Shown here: one piece after another, positions 16,166 to 24,676 of the stretch
How the letters are laid out: every line of letters begins with the position of its first letter
Numbering within the stretch: the first letter of the stretch is position 1
NCBI GenBank assembly: GCA_903864915.1
Contig: CAIPHS010000001.1
Location: 1 to 41,635 of the forward strand
Direction of reading: 5' to 3'
DNA length: 41,635 bases
Source: an uncultured Candidatus Woesearchaeota archaeon
GTDB taxonomy: Archaea > Nanobdellota > Nanobdellia > UBA10117
Notes under the pieces: generated by a model
The model's input: the letters and a program-made list of their open reading frames with translations, nothing else
Told to the model about the DNA's origin: nothing
Database searches by the model: none
Program-made: the position numbers and the translations under genes

Positions 16166-16218
16166 ATAATCGAGCATACAAAAGCATTTATTCGTATATT
16201 TTAACGGTTTTGGTACGA

Positions 16219-16998
16219 ATGCCTGAGCAACTTATCTTTTTGGGGTCTGGTGGGAGCAGAGTCGTTTTAGCTTCGCAGATAGTCGGCACTGGCGGTTTTG
16301 TTCTGCAAATTGCGGGCTATCAGGTATGGATAGACCCTGGCCCTGGCGCACTGGTCCGGGCAAAGAACTACATTAGGAGCAGGCAGACAGATATAATTTT
16401 TGTTTCACACCATCATCTAGACCATTCCAACGATGTTAATGCAGTGATTGATGCAATGACGTTGGGTGGAGAGAAGAAAAGAGGAATTCTCATCTCAACT
16501 AACACAACTATAAATGGAACAGAGAAAGATTCGCCGGTTTTATTGAAAGCTTATCGTGAAGCCTTGAAAGATGCCTATGCATTGAATCCTGGCGATAAGG
16601 TTACGGTCGGGCCTCTGGTTTTTATCGCGACACCAACCCAGCACGATTGTGATGCTATCGGCTTGAGACTTGAAACACCGCTAGGGGCAATTGGATACAC
16701 CAGTAATACTAAATATTTCCCAGAACTTGTAGAAGCATTCAAGGGCTGCAAAATCATAATTGCAGATGTTTTGAGACCTGGTGCAGAGAAATGGCCAACA
16801 CATTTCTGTTCTGAAGATGCAGCAACTTTATTTAAAGAAACAAAGCCGCAGATAGGAATAATTGCCGGCTTCGGCCTGAAAATGCTGAAGGCAAATCCTG
16901 TGTGGGAAGCAAGGGATATCAGCAAGAAAGCAGGAATCACAGTTTATGCAGCAAGAGAAGGAATGAAGATAGACCTGAACACCTTATTTGTCAGTTAA
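16219..16998 (+). CDS. metallo-beta-lactamase fold hydrolase
   Basis: 259 aa. The metal motif SHHHLDHSND (H64, H66, D68, H69) is preceded by IAGYQVWIDPGPGALV, the usual second strand pair. Later ligand candidates are TQHDCDAIG and the DVLRPGAEKWPTHFCSEDA region. It resembles RNase Z/PhnP-type MBL proteins that cleave phosphoesters, but lacks the long exosite arm. ATG 16219 was chosen because upstream in-frame sequence lies in the tRNA-Ala gene and a TATA-like box sits at about 16187-16192. It converges with a 100-aa gene whose stop is one base away. Confidence 0.82.
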   Translation: MPEQLIFLGSGGSRVVLASQIVGTGGFVLQIAGYQVWIDPGPGALVRAKNYIRSRQTDIIFVSHHHLDHSNDVNAVIDAMTLGGEKKRGILISTNTTINGTEKDSPVLLKAYREALKDAYALNPGDKVTVGPLVFIATPTQHDCDAIGLRLETPLGAIGYTSNTKYFPELVEAFKGCKIIIADVLRPGAEKWPTHFCSEDAATLFKETKPQIGIIAGFGLKMLKANPVWEARDISKKAGITVYAAREGMKIDLNTLFVS

Positions 16999-16999
16999 A

Positions 17000-17302
17000 T
17001 TAAATAGAAAGTCCGCAGTTATATGAAACTTTGATTTCCTGCCCGACTTTTATTTTACCCTTTTCTCCAGAAAGCTTCTGTCTTATGATTTCTGGCACAC
17101 ATAAATTTTTAGCTATGTTAATAATATCTTCTAAATCTATGCCGACTGCAATAGGCGCATTTACTCTTTCAGGTGTGCGCACATTACATTTTTGCAATTG
17201 GTAGTAGGACTTATTTGTGAAGCGACCTTCGTAATCCCTTGCTTGATGCCTGCTTAATGTGTAAACAACACATATGCCACCCGTGAAAGGTATTTCGCCC
17301 AT
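17000..17302 (-). CDS. unknown 100-aa protein
   Basis: Alpha/beta protein ending KGKIKVGQEIKVSYNCGLSI. It carries six cysteines or histidines (GGICVVY, RHQARDY, KCNV, LCVPE, YNCG) but no clean zinc pattern. No family is recognised. A T-rich TATA-like stretch about 25-30 nt before ATG 17302 supports the start. It converges with the MBL gene. Confidence 0.5.
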   Translation of the reverse strand: MGEIPFTGGICVVYTLSRHQARDYEGRFTNKSYYQLQKCNVRTPERVNAPIAVGIDLEDIINIAKNLCVPEIIRQKLSGEKGKIKVGQEIKVSYNCGLSI

Positions 17303-17387
17303 AGGAAGTATTTTTATGATAATCTAAAAAGGCTTACTATTTTCGAGAAACTACAAAGGTATTTATCCTACTAAATCAAACAAAGCC

Positions 17388-17472
17388 TGCAGTCGCGCTC
17401 CGGCGGAGGCTGATTGCGCTTTTAACATGAATTGCCGTTCGTTAGAACTTTTTAGCGGGCGGCATTCCGCCA
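17388..17472 (+). ncRNA. candidate structured RNA with two stem-loops
   Basis: A G/C-rich island inside a 212-nt gap without a convincing gene. Stem-loop 1 (about 17388-17429): AAAGC/GCTTT, then GCAGTC/GATTGC, then CTCC/GGAG around GGC. Stem-loop 2: GAAT-GCC/GGC-ATTC enclosing GTTC-GTTA-GAAC. A TATA-like GGTATTTATCC (about 17357-17367) ends 20-25 nt upstream of stem 1, as expected for a transcription start there. The TTTTAACA after stem 1 contains an ACA triplet, so an H/ACA-type guide is possible but unproven. The strand is chosen from the TATA position. Confidence 0.4.
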
Positions 17473-17514
17473 CTTAATCATAAGTTTTAAGAGATTAATT
17501 CTCTCCGTATTCGC

Positions 17515-18111
17515 ATGGGCGGCAAAGATTCAAGGCTTCAAGAGCTTTCTAATGATGATTTAGAGAACTTAATAACAACAACTGAGGAAAAATTCGAGAA
17601 AATAATAAGCTTTGTTGAAACTGTTGCAAAAGGGTTAGGTTTACCGTACAGCCACATACGTGTGACAGATGAACCTGAACTATGTGGGCCTCAGGAGCCC
17701 AGTAAACCCAAGGACGAATATTTGCTGAAAGAGTTTCATGGTTTTACCATAGAATATAGGGATTGGAGCTGGAAGTATGGCGAGTCAAAGACCCAAAGGT
17801 GCGTGGGCCTCAATAGCAAAGGCAGATCTGTTTTGTTTTTGGTATATGACGGAGCCTCATCTGAGAAAGGTAATCGCATTCGCTCTAGTTCCTACACTTC
17901 AGGACATTGGGAGGAAGAGTTTGCAGTTTTAATGGCAAACCCTGCGAAAGCCATAGACGCATATAAGGAATTGATATATCAGAAGAATTATCAAACAACA
18001 AAAAAGCTATCTGAAAAGCAAGCTGCAAGGGCGCAGGAAATTGATGAGCATAATTGCAGAATAGAACTAATGGAACGCGCGAAAGCCTTGGGGCTTACTA
18101 AAGATTGCTAA
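17515..18111 (+). CDS. unknown protein
   Basis: 198 aa. A helical N-terminus (NDDLENLITTTEEKFEKIISFVETVAKGLG), a central beta-rich part (FHGFTIEYRDWSWKYGESKTQRCVGLNSKGRSVLFLVYDG) and a C-terminal helical tail. No family is recognised. AGTTTTAAG about 28-30 nt before the ATG fits a leaderless start. It lies just downstream of the candidate structured RNA and before valS. Confidence 0.55.
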   Translation: MGGKDSRLQELSNDDLENLITTTEEKFEKIISFVETVAKGLGLPYSHIRVTDEPELCGPQEPSKPKDEYLLKEFHGFTIEYRDWSWKYGESKTQRCVGLNSKGRSVLFLVYDGASSEKGNRIRSSSYTSGHWEEEFAVLMANPAKAIDAYKELIYQKNYQTTKKLSEKQAARAQEIDEHNCRIELMERAKALGLTKDC

Positions 18112-18160
18112 CTCTTAGTATTAAACCAAACTTTAAAAACAGCTATTGGTAGTTTTTGTT

Positions 18161-20515
18161 ATGGCACTAGCGGCTAAGCCTGACTTCAAGGCAATTGAGG
18201 CCAAATGGCAGAACTTCTGGCTAGACAAGAAAATCTTCAAGTTTGACAAGAAATCCAAGAATCAGATTTTTGCAATTGACGCGCCACCGCCAACAGTTTC
18301 CGGCGGGCTGCATATAGGGCATGCAGTAAGTTACACTCATTTTGATGTCATGGGGCATTACATGAGGCAGAGAGGCTACAACGTCCTGCAGCCAATAGGC
18401 TTTGATGACAACGGGCATCCTACTGAAACATTCGTTGAGAAGATGCACAAGATTGCGTCTAAAAATATGGACAAAACCGAGTTCAACAACATAGTCCTAA
18501 AGGAAATACCAAAACTCGAGGAGACTTACAAGAAAGATTTGATTGGTTTGGGCCATGGTTATGATTGGGATTTGACATACAAGACAATAAGTCCTGAATC
18601 GATGAAGCTTGTTCAGACGTCATTCTTGGACTTGTACAACAAAGGCTTGGCATATAGGAAAGAAGCACCCACAATCTGGTGCACGAAATGCCAGACTGCA
18701 CTCGCACAGGCAGATTTGGAAGACAAGGAAAAGGAAACTAAGTTGAATTATCTTAATTTCAAAGTTGACAAGAGTGTTATAGAAATTGCAACGACAAGGC
18801 CGGAATTCCTGCCTGCCTGCGTCGGAATATTTGTCCACCCTGATGACAAGAAATACAAGAAGTTTGTCGGAAAGGAAGCTGAGGTGCCGATATTTGGCCA
18901 GCATGTCAAGATAATGACTGATGAGAAGGTTGATCCGAACTTCGGAACTGGCGCAGTCATGATTTGCACGTTCGGTGACAAGACAGACATAGAATGGTGG
19001 CGAAAGTACAAATTGCCATTAAGGATGATACTCACAAAAGACGGCAAACTAAACGAGCTTGCCGGCAAATATGCTGGCCAGAAGATAGAGGAGGCCAGAA
19101 AAAATATAATTGCAGACCTGCAGGAAATGAATGTTCTGAAAAAGCAGGAACCTTTGAAACAAACTGTTTCAGTTTGCTGGAGATGCCCGACACCAGCAGA
19201 ATACATCGTTACAAAGCAATGGTTTGTGAAATTGCTTGAAAATAAGAGCAAGTTCAAGGAGCTCGGAAGAAAAGTCGTGTGGCATCCGGAATATTTCATA
19301 AAAATATATGAAAACTGGGTAGAAAACCTGAGCGAAGACTGGCTAATCTCAAGGCAGAGGCATTTTGGCCCGCCAATACCTGCGTGGTACTGCAAGAAAT
19401 GTGGGAAAGAAATCCTGCCTGACGAGAAAGACTTGCCAGTTAATCCTGAAAAAGACAAGCCAACCAAGAAATGTCCCTGTGGCTCGAAAGAATATGAGCC
19501 GGAACATGATGTCTTTGACACTTGGATGACATCTTCATTGACGCCACAGCTTGTTTTGGGCTGGAATAACAAGAATATACCAAAAGCGTTCCCTATGACT
19601 GTGCGTCCTTCAGCTCGCGATATAATCAGAACTTGGGAATTTTACACGATTGTAAAATCATGGTATCATTTCAAAGATTTGCCGTGGACAAACACACTAA
19701 TTAGTGGCATGGTTTATGACCCCTTTACAAAAGAGGTAATGCACAAATCCAAAGGCAATGCTGTCGCACCACAGGCAGTTATTGAAAAATACGGCGCAGA
19801 CGCTTTCAGGTACTGGGCGGTCTCGTCAATAATTGGCGAAGATTTGTGGTATCAGGAAAGAGAACTGCTGCACGCACAGAAACTCCTGATAAAACTCTGG
19901 AATGTTGCAAAATTTGTGGAGATGTGGAAGGTAAAGCCGAAGAAATTCAAGCCTTCAAACACAATTGACAGCTGGATAGCTTCCAGATTAAGCCAGGTCA
20001 CAAAGAAATTTACAGAAACTTTTGATAATTATGATCCTGTTACTGCAAAAAAAGAATTGGAGAACTTTTTCTGGCATGAATATTGTGATTTTTATCTCGA
20101 AATGATAAAATACCGCCTCTACGGACAAGATAAAGAGGCAAAGGAATCAGCAGAACAGACATTATACAGCACGTTCTACAAGATTCTGCAGATGTTTGCA
20201 CCCATTTTAGTGCATGAGACTGAAGAAATCTACCAGGAATTATTCAAGGAAAAAGAAATCTCGATACATTTGACGCAAATACCTGAAGTAGAGCCTGTTG
20301 ACCCAGAAGCAGTTGAATTGGGAAACCTTGCACTCGAGATAATTTCTGAAATAAGAAAATACAAGGCGTCAAAAGGCCTTGGCCCTGGCGCTGAAATGGA
20401 AAAATTGACAGTTAAGCATCCGGATATTAAGGCGGAAAAAGTGCTTGATGAAGTCGCAAAGACGTGCAGGATAAAGCATCTGCATATTGAGAAAGGCGAG
20501 CTTTCTGTGTTATAA
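18161..20515 (+). CDS. valS: valyl-tRNA synthetase
   Basis: 784 aa. Class Ia enzyme: HIGH motif at residues 51-54 in VSGGLHIGHAV, the KMSKS counterpart MHKSKGNAV at about 527, and the CP1 editing domain with ATTRPEFLPACVGI and DPNFGTGAVMICTFGDKTD. Zinc-type pairs are CTKC and CKKC...CPCG. The anticodon domain follows (IDSWIASRLSQV; EYCDFYLEMIKYRLYG). It charges tRNA-Val. The C-terminal coiled-coil arm is short. Start ATG 18161 is 27 nt after ACTTTAAAAAC. A diverged copy of its last 15 codons lies 1.1 kb downstream, after a radical-SAM gene. Confidence 0.94.
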   Translation: MALAAKPDFKAIEAKWQNFWLDKKIFKFDKKSKNQIFAIDAPPPTVSGGLHIGHAVSYTHFDVMGHYMRQRGYNVLQPIGFDDNGHPTETFVEKMHKIASKNMDKTEFNNIVLKEIPKLEETYKKDLIGLGHGYDWDLTYKTISPESMKLVQTSFLDLYNKGLAYRKEAPTIWCTKCQTALAQADLEDKEKETKLNYLNFKVDKSVIEIATTRPEFLPACVGIFVHPDDKKYKKFVGKEAEVPIFGQHVKIMTDEKVDPNFGTGAVMICTFGDKTDIEWWRKYKLPLRMILTKDGKLNELAGKYAGQKIEEARKNIIADLQEMNVLKKQEPLKQTVSVCWRCPTPAEYIVTKQWFVKLLENKSKFKELGRKVVWHPEYFIKIYENWVENLSEDWLISRQRHFGPPIPAWYCKKCGKEILPDEKDLPVNPEKDKPTKKCPCGSKEYEPEHDVFDTWMTSSLTPQLVLGWNNKNIPKAFPMTVRPSARDIIRTWEFYTIVKSWYHFKDLPWTNTLISGMVYDPFTKEVMHKSKGNAVAPQAVIEKYGADAFRYWAVSSIIGEDLWYQERELLHAQKLLIKLWNVAKFVEMWKVKPKKFKPSNTIDSWIASRLSQVTKKFTETFDNYDPVTAKKELENFFWHEYCDFYLEMIKYRLYGQDKEAKESAEQTLYSTFYKILQMFAPILVHETEEIYQELFKEKEISIHLTQIPEVEPVDPEAVELGNLALEIISEIRKYKASKGLGPGAEMEKLTVKHPDIKAEKVLDEVAKTCRIKHLHIEKGELSVL

Positions 20516-20618
20516 GGTATTAGCTTAAAAATTCAAAACTTCGCTAAAGTTTGTTATCTGTAATTCCCTCTGGCACATTCAAGAGTAAATTTATAAGGAA
20601 TTGGTATGTGGATTGCTT

Positions 20619-21590
20619 ATGAAAGTTATGACTGTTTTAAAAAATAGATTTGTATCACATTCACCGGTTATGCTTACGCATCTTATTACTTCTTTGTGTA
20701 ATGCCAGATGTAAAACTTGTGATTTGTGGAAAAAATCATCCGAATATCGAACTGATCTTTCCAAAGAAGACGTTTTTAAATTACTTGAAAAAGCGAAGAA
20801 AGCAGGTATGGTGAGTTATACAGTGTGGGGTGGAGAACCGCTTTTACGTAAAGATTTACCCGAAATACTACAATTTGCGAAGAAAAAAGGGTTTATTACA
20901 ACGGTAATTACAAATGGGTTTTTCTTAAAAGAAAGATGTGAAGAAATTACGCCATTTACTGATTTGATGATTGTATCTATTGATTCTAACGATTCACTCC
21001 ATGATAAAATGCGTGGAGTTGAAGGAATACTGAAAAGGGCTATTGATGGAATTGAAAAATGTAAGAAAACAAAAACTAAAGTGATTATGAACTCTGTCAT
21101 AAGTAAACTAAATTTAGATAAAATAGAAGGTTTACTTGAACTTTCTAAAAAATTGAATGTTCCCATAGCTTTTGAACCAATGGATATAAATCCAGGATAT
21201 AACGAACATCTTAAAACGACTAATAAGGAATTAAAGACCGCCTTTTCAAGAATTATAAGATATAAAAAATCAGGTTATAAAGTCATCAATTCTATTCAGT
21301 ATTTGCAAAATTTTTCCAAACAAAAAAAATATGTTTGCCATGCTCCAAAATGCTACATAGCTGTTAGCGCACACGGAAAAATAGAATCTTGTGTGGGCAC
21401 TAATTCAAAATGCTGGGGTAACATAAAAGAGACATCATTTGAAGAAATATTTAATAGCCTTGATTTCAAAGATTTTTGTAAAAAAATGGAGATGTGTAAC
21501 AAGTGTAATGTCTCATGCGTTATAGAATCATCACTTATGTATTCGTTGAATCCTTGGGTTATAATAGACAAAATCAAGAATCTGTATTAG
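20619..21590 (+). CDS. radical SAM enzyme with SPASM-like C-terminus
   Basis: 323 aa. CNARCKTC (CxxxCxxC) near residue 28 would hold the 4Fe-4S cluster that cleaves S-adenosylmethionine; YTVWGGEPLLRKDL is the GGE motif. The C-terminal part (CHAPKCYIAVSAHGKIESC, GNIKETSFEEIF, MCNKCNVSC) has the spacing of a SPASM/twitch domain for an auxiliary cluster. Substrate unknown; no precursor peptide is evident nearby. AATTTATAAGG (20586-20596) puts the start at ATG 20619. Visibly more A/T-rich than valS and aRF1, and followed by a fragment resembling the end of valS: both suggest acquisition. Confidence 0.87.
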   Translation: MKVMTVLKNRFVSHSPVMLTHLITSLCNARCKTCDLWKKSSEYRTDLSKEDVFKLLEKAKKAGMVSYTVWGGEPLLRKDLPEILQFAKKKGFITTVITNGFFLKERCEEITPFTDLMIVSIDSNDSLHDKMRGVEGILKRAIDGIEKCKKTKTKVIMNSVISKLNLDKIEGLLELSKKLNVPIAFEPMDINPGYNEHLKTTNKELKTAFSRIIRYKKSGYKVINSIQYLQNFSKQKKYVCHAPKCYIAVSAHGKIESCVGTNSKCWGNIKETSFEEIFNSLDFKDFCKKMEMCNKCNVSCVIESSLMYSLNPWVIIDKIKNLY

Positions 21591-21638
21591 AAAATCAAGC
21601 ACATACGGATAGCGAAAGGCGAGCTGATGATAGAATGA
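21591..21638 (+). pseudogene. diverged remnant of the valS 3' end
   Basis: Directly after the radical-SAM stop, codons read KIKHIRIAKGELMIE and a TGA. The end of the intact valS (20468-20515) reads RIKHLHIEKGELSVL and a TAA. Nine of 15 residues match and 12 nt (GAAAGGCGAGCT) are identical. No start codon or upstream homology is present, so it cannot be a gene alone. It looks like the displaced original tail of valS. Confidence 0.55.
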
Positions 21639-21667
21639 TTTTTATAAGTTTCTAAATCATATTAATC

Positions 21668-22111
21668 ATGATTCCGGAAATAAATTTTAACTCGCAGAAA
21701 TTTTACATTCATGAAGCCATTGCCAAGAAAAGTGGAAATACGTGCGGCATAAATCAAATTTTAGAAGATTTAGTGGGTATTGAAGCAATACACGAATTCG
21801 TCTTCAAAAGCCATGATGGAGCCGAAATGCCGGTCTATGAACTAAATGAGTGTACGGAATTTCTGCCCGCTAGAGGTTTGCAGTCTGAAGTATTTCATCT
21901 TATTAAGGATAGGAATTGGCAGGAAAATGAGGGCGCACCTTATGCTTTGGTTATGATAGGTTGTGGAGACAAAGCCAAATTAATTAAGAGAAAAATTGTA
22001 ACTGCCAGACTTCAATCTTCGCTAGTTGGTTTTTACGGAAAGAGCGAAACAATTAATGCTTTCTATCTGGCGCAGTATATAAATGATAAAAATAAATCTT
22101 TGGGTTTCTAG
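21668..22111 (+). CDS. unknown protein
   Basis: 147 aa, alpha/beta, with LVGIEAIHEFVFKSHDGAEMPVYELNE and APYALVMIGCGDKAKLIKRKI. No family is recognised. TTTTTATAAG (21639-21648) is 25 nt before the ATG, giving a leaderless start. It stands between the valS remnant and aRF1. Confidence 0.55.
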   Translation: MIPEINFNSQKFYIHEAIAKKSGNTCGINQILEDLVGIEAIHEFVFKSHDGAEMPVYELNECTEFLPARGLQSEVFHLIKDRNWQENEGAPYALVMIGCGDKAKLIKRKIVTARLQSSLVGFYGKSETINAFYLAQYINDKNKSLGF

Positions 22112-22145
22112 CAGACTTTAAAAACCACTTTTGATATCTTTAGCT

Positions 22146-23249
22146 ATGGACCAGGACAAGAAGGACAAGCAAAAGAAGAAATTCCAGCTCCGAAAGATGC
22201 TTTCGGAATTGGGCAAGTACAGAGCCAGGCATACCGAGCTTATCTCTGTTTATATTCCCGCAGGCTATCAGATTCAAAACATTCTTAACCAGATTGCAGA
22301 TGAGGCCGGGACGGCAAGAAACATCAAGTCTTCAGGCACGAGAAAAAATGTCACAACCGCACTGGAAAGGATGCTTCAGCACCTGAGGCAGTACAAGAAG
22401 ACTCCTGAAAATGGCATTGCAGTTTTTGCGGGAAATATTTCCGAGAGGGAAGGCCAGATGGATGTGAGGGACTGGAGTGTTGAGCCTCCTGAACCGTTGA
22501 ATGTCAAGATTTACAGGTGTGACCAGACATTTTTCCTGGAGCCATTAAAAGAACAGATGGAAGTAACGGCAACCTATGGCCTTGTCGTGATGGACAGAAG
22601 AGAAGCCAGCGTTGCGCTCCTGAAGGGAAAGACGATTGTGCCTGTATGGTCGGATAATTCTTTCGTGCCCGGTAAATTCGGTGTCGGCGGTCAATCTGCT
22701 GGCAGAATGGCAAGAGTCATTGAAGGGATGGCAAAGGACTGGTATAAAAAAGTTGGCGAGGTTGTCAATAAAGTTTTCACACAGGAAAAAGTTAAGGGCA
22801 TTATCATTGGCGGCCCGGGCCCTACGAAGGATGAACTTCTGGCAGGCAACGCCCTCAGGACTGAAATCAAGAAAATGGTCATTGCTGTAAAAGCTGTTGG
22901 CTATACTGGGGATTTCGGCCTGAAAGAACTTGTTGAAAGGTCTGAGGATGTTTTGTCAAAAGAAGAAGTTTCAGAAGAAACTGTTGTGATGCAGAAATTC
23001 CTGCTGCTTTTGGCTACAAGACAAAATATGGTTGCTTATGGTGAGGCAAAGGTCAATGCTGCCTTGGATGCGAGGGCGGTTGATACATTATTGGTGTCTG
23101 AAAACCTGCCTGAAGCCCAGATATTCAAGTACATAGAAAAGGCAGAAGAATCAGGGGCAGAGGTAATCTCAATCTCAATAGAAACAAAAGAAGGCCAGCA
23201 GTTGGCAGGCATGGGCGGTATTGCCGCAATTTTAAGATACGCGATTTAA
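22146..23249 (+). CDS. prf1: peptide chain release factor aRF1
   Basis: 367 aa. The stop-codon-reading motif NIKS is at residues 59-62 (ARNIKSSGTR) and the peptidyl-tRNA hydrolysis motif GGQ at 181-183 (FGVGGQSAGRM). It ends translation at all three stop codons in archaea. Domain 3 ends with the family GMGGIAAILRY. The cysteine-rich zinc minidomain normally inserted in domain 3 is missing: LLVSENLPEAQIFKYIEKAEESGAEVISIS runs straight through, so the protein is about 40 residues shorter than usual. ATG 22146 follows CTTTAAAAACC by about 27 nt. It overlaps the convergent PRTase gene by 4 nt. Confidence 0.95.
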   Translation: MDQDKKDKQKKKFQLRKMLSELGKYRARHTELISVYIPAGYQIQNILNQIADEAGTARNIKSSGTRKNVTTALERMLQHLRQYKKTPENGIAVFAGNISEREGQMDVRDWSVEPPEPLNVKIYRCDQTFFLEPLKEQMEVTATYGLVVMDRREASVALLKGKTIVPVWSDNSFVPGKFGVGGQSAGRMARVIEGMAKDWYKKVGEVVNKVFTQEKVKGIIIGGPGPTKDELLAGNALRTEIKKMVIAVKAVGYTGDFGLKELVERSEDVLSKEEVSEETVVMQKFLLLLATRQNMVAYGEAKVNAALDARAVDTLLVSENLPEAQIFKYIEKAEESGAEVISISIETKEGQQLAGMGGIAAILRYAI

Positions 23250-24223
23250 GCCCTTAATCGCTTAAGAGTTTCTTCAATGCCTATAGCTTCTCTTTGGGTT
23301 TTCATGAATTTCGCAAAAGGCTTGCAGACCTCTTCTTCGTATTGGTCCCACATTTTTTTGCAAATTTGTATATTTTCTGGAGTGATTGTCTTGTTAATAT
23401 CGAAAATCCATTCTTCACATTTTTTTACAGGGTATCCTATTGAGGGTATTTGGTAACGGAAACTATCAATCAGTTCTTCTATATCGACTATTGATTCAAC
23501 TTTGACTCCGAGAGCTTCTTGAATTTCTTCTGAAACTCTTCTATGGGACTTCCCATATAAGCCGCAATCAACACCAACAATAACACCACAAATCTCAAGA
23601 TCCTTAATGTCTGTCTTTGTGGTTAGGGCCTTAGCTTCCTTTATTATGGAATTTCCGGTTATTAAGCAGTCATCGCATATCAAGACTTTTCCGCATCTTT
23701 TCAGCTCTTCTTGCAAATTTGGTGCCGCTTCATAAACAAAATCACAATATTCATCGTTTGTGAGATGATAAGGAGGTATCGTATTTGGTTTTAAGTTCAT
23801 GTAAGTTGCTACTTCAAAGCTTACGCCTCCCCTTGGCGGGCCACTTATAAAGTCAAAATTTATATTCTTAAAAGCCGCATTAATTGTTTTTGCGTAGTAT
23901 TTTGCCAGGCTGTAGCAACCGTAACGTGCTGGCTCAGCAGTTAATTTGTTAAAAGTTTCATTCGCACAAAACATTTCATTTTGATATCCCACTGCACAAT
24001 TTCCAAAAGTAAGCGTATAACCAGCTTCAATTGGTATTTTTTCTTTGTCTCCGAGTTTTTCTTTTCTTCCGAAAGAGAGCACATTTGTTCTTAATAGTTC
24101 GTAAGCATAATTTACTCTAAAAGGCTCTTTGTGCGCTAAACTGATATATCTTTTACCATCAATGCGGGACGTAAATGATAAGTTTGACGCGTGTTTGTTC
24201 TCTTCAAACAGCGTTAGGCCCAT
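23246..24223 (-). CDS. type I phosphoribosyltransferase, orotate-PRTase-like
   Basis: 325 aa. The PRPP-binding motif VLICDDCLITGNSIIKEA is the type I signature, and FISGPPRGGVSFEVATYM is the PyrE-like loop. It has extensions on both sides: about 130 residues before the fold and about 100 after (VDIEELIDSFRYQIPSIGY, then DINKTITPENIQICKKMWDQYEEEV). The C-terminal helices resemble no domain I can name. It probably makes a nucleotide from PRPP and a base. It is A/T-rich compared with aRF1 and aIF5A. The start is fixed by a TATA box at 24247-24252 shared with aIF5A. Confidence 0.75.
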   Translation of the reverse strand: MGLTLFEENKHASNLSFTSRIDGKRYISLAHKEPFRVNYAYELLRTNVLSFGRKEKLGDKEKIPIEAGYTLTFGNCAVGYQNEMFCANETFNKLTAEPARYGCYSLAKYYAKTINAAFKNINFDFISGPPRGGVSFEVATYMNLKPNTIPPYHLTNDEYCDFVYEAAPNLQEELKRCGKVLICDDCLITGNSIIKEAKALTTKTDIKDLEICGVIVGVDCGLYGKSHRRVSEEIQEALGVKVESIVDIEELIDSFRYQIPSIGYPVKKCEEWIFDINKTITPENIQICKKMWDQYEEEVCKPFAKFMKTQREAIGIEETLKRLRA

Positions 24224-24246
24224 ATTTAAGCCGATAAGTAAACATT

Positions 24247-24252
24247 TTTAAA
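24247..24252. promoter_or_regulatory. single symmetric TATA box for two divergent leaderless genes
   Basis: TTTAAA core, with aIF5A ATG 24274 about 25 nt to the right and the PRTase ATG 24223 about 26 nt to the left. No second TATA-like box at the right distance is seen for either gene. Confidence 0.6.
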
Positions 24253-24273
24253 CCCTGAGTTATGCGATTGAAT

Positions 24274-24675
24274 ATGGAAGTCCGTTATGAGGAAGTCAGC
24301 TCTATGAAGCAGGGCAGATACGTCATGATGGATGGAAGCCCCTGCGAGATTGTTGGCCTCGACTGGTCTGCTCCGGGAAAGCACGGCCACGCAAAATACA
24401 GGCTCACAGCGATGGATATGATCACAGGCTCAAAGAAGATGGGCATTTTCACAAGCCACGACAAGATTGAAGTTCCTATTATTGAAAAAAAGAATGCACA
24501 AGTTTTGAACTTGATAGGGGAAGACAAGGCCCAGATAATGGATTTAGAAACATATGAAAACCTTGAGGCTGATATACCTGCAGAGCTGAAAGGCCAGGTC
24601 CAGCCGAATTACGGCGTCGTATACTGGGACTTGGGCGCAAAAAAAGTTATAAAGCAGATAAGGTCAAAGGAGTAA
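24274..24675 (+). CDS. eif5A: translation factor aIF5A
   Basis: 133 aa. The hypusine-site loop is WSAPGKHGHAKYRL, with modifiable lysine K36. The N-terminal SH3-like domain and C-terminal OB domain (KAQIMDLETYENLEADIP) are complete. It relieves ribosomes stalled at prolines and other poor substrates. The upstream in-frame ATG 24262 is too close to the TATA box (24247-24252), so ATG 24274 is preferred. The eL40 gene starts one base after its stop. Confidence 0.95.
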   Translation: MEVRYEEVSSMKQGRYVMMDGSPCEIVGLDWSAPGKHGHAKYRLTAMDMITGSKKMGIFTSHDKIEVPIIEKKNAQVLNLIGEDKAQIMDLETYENLEADIPAELKGQVQPNYGVVYWDLGAKKVIKQIRSKE

Positions 24676-24676
24676 A

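Noticed and set aside
16056-16187. N-terminal extension of the nucleoside phosphorylase
   Set aside because: It would be read through the tRNA-Ala gene; a TATA-like box supports ATG 16055.
16093-16218. N-terminal extension of the MBL-fold protein
   Set aside because: This is the antisense of tRNA-Ala; the normal MBL first strand begins at ATG 16219.
18748-19572. 274-aa open frame opposite valS
   Set aside because: It lies wholly inside a well-conserved synthetase gene and has no family features; it is a by-product of valS codon use.
21618-21640. C/D-box guide RNA suggested by TGATGA
   Set aside because: No matching D box or second box pair; the stretch is better explained as the valS tail remnant.
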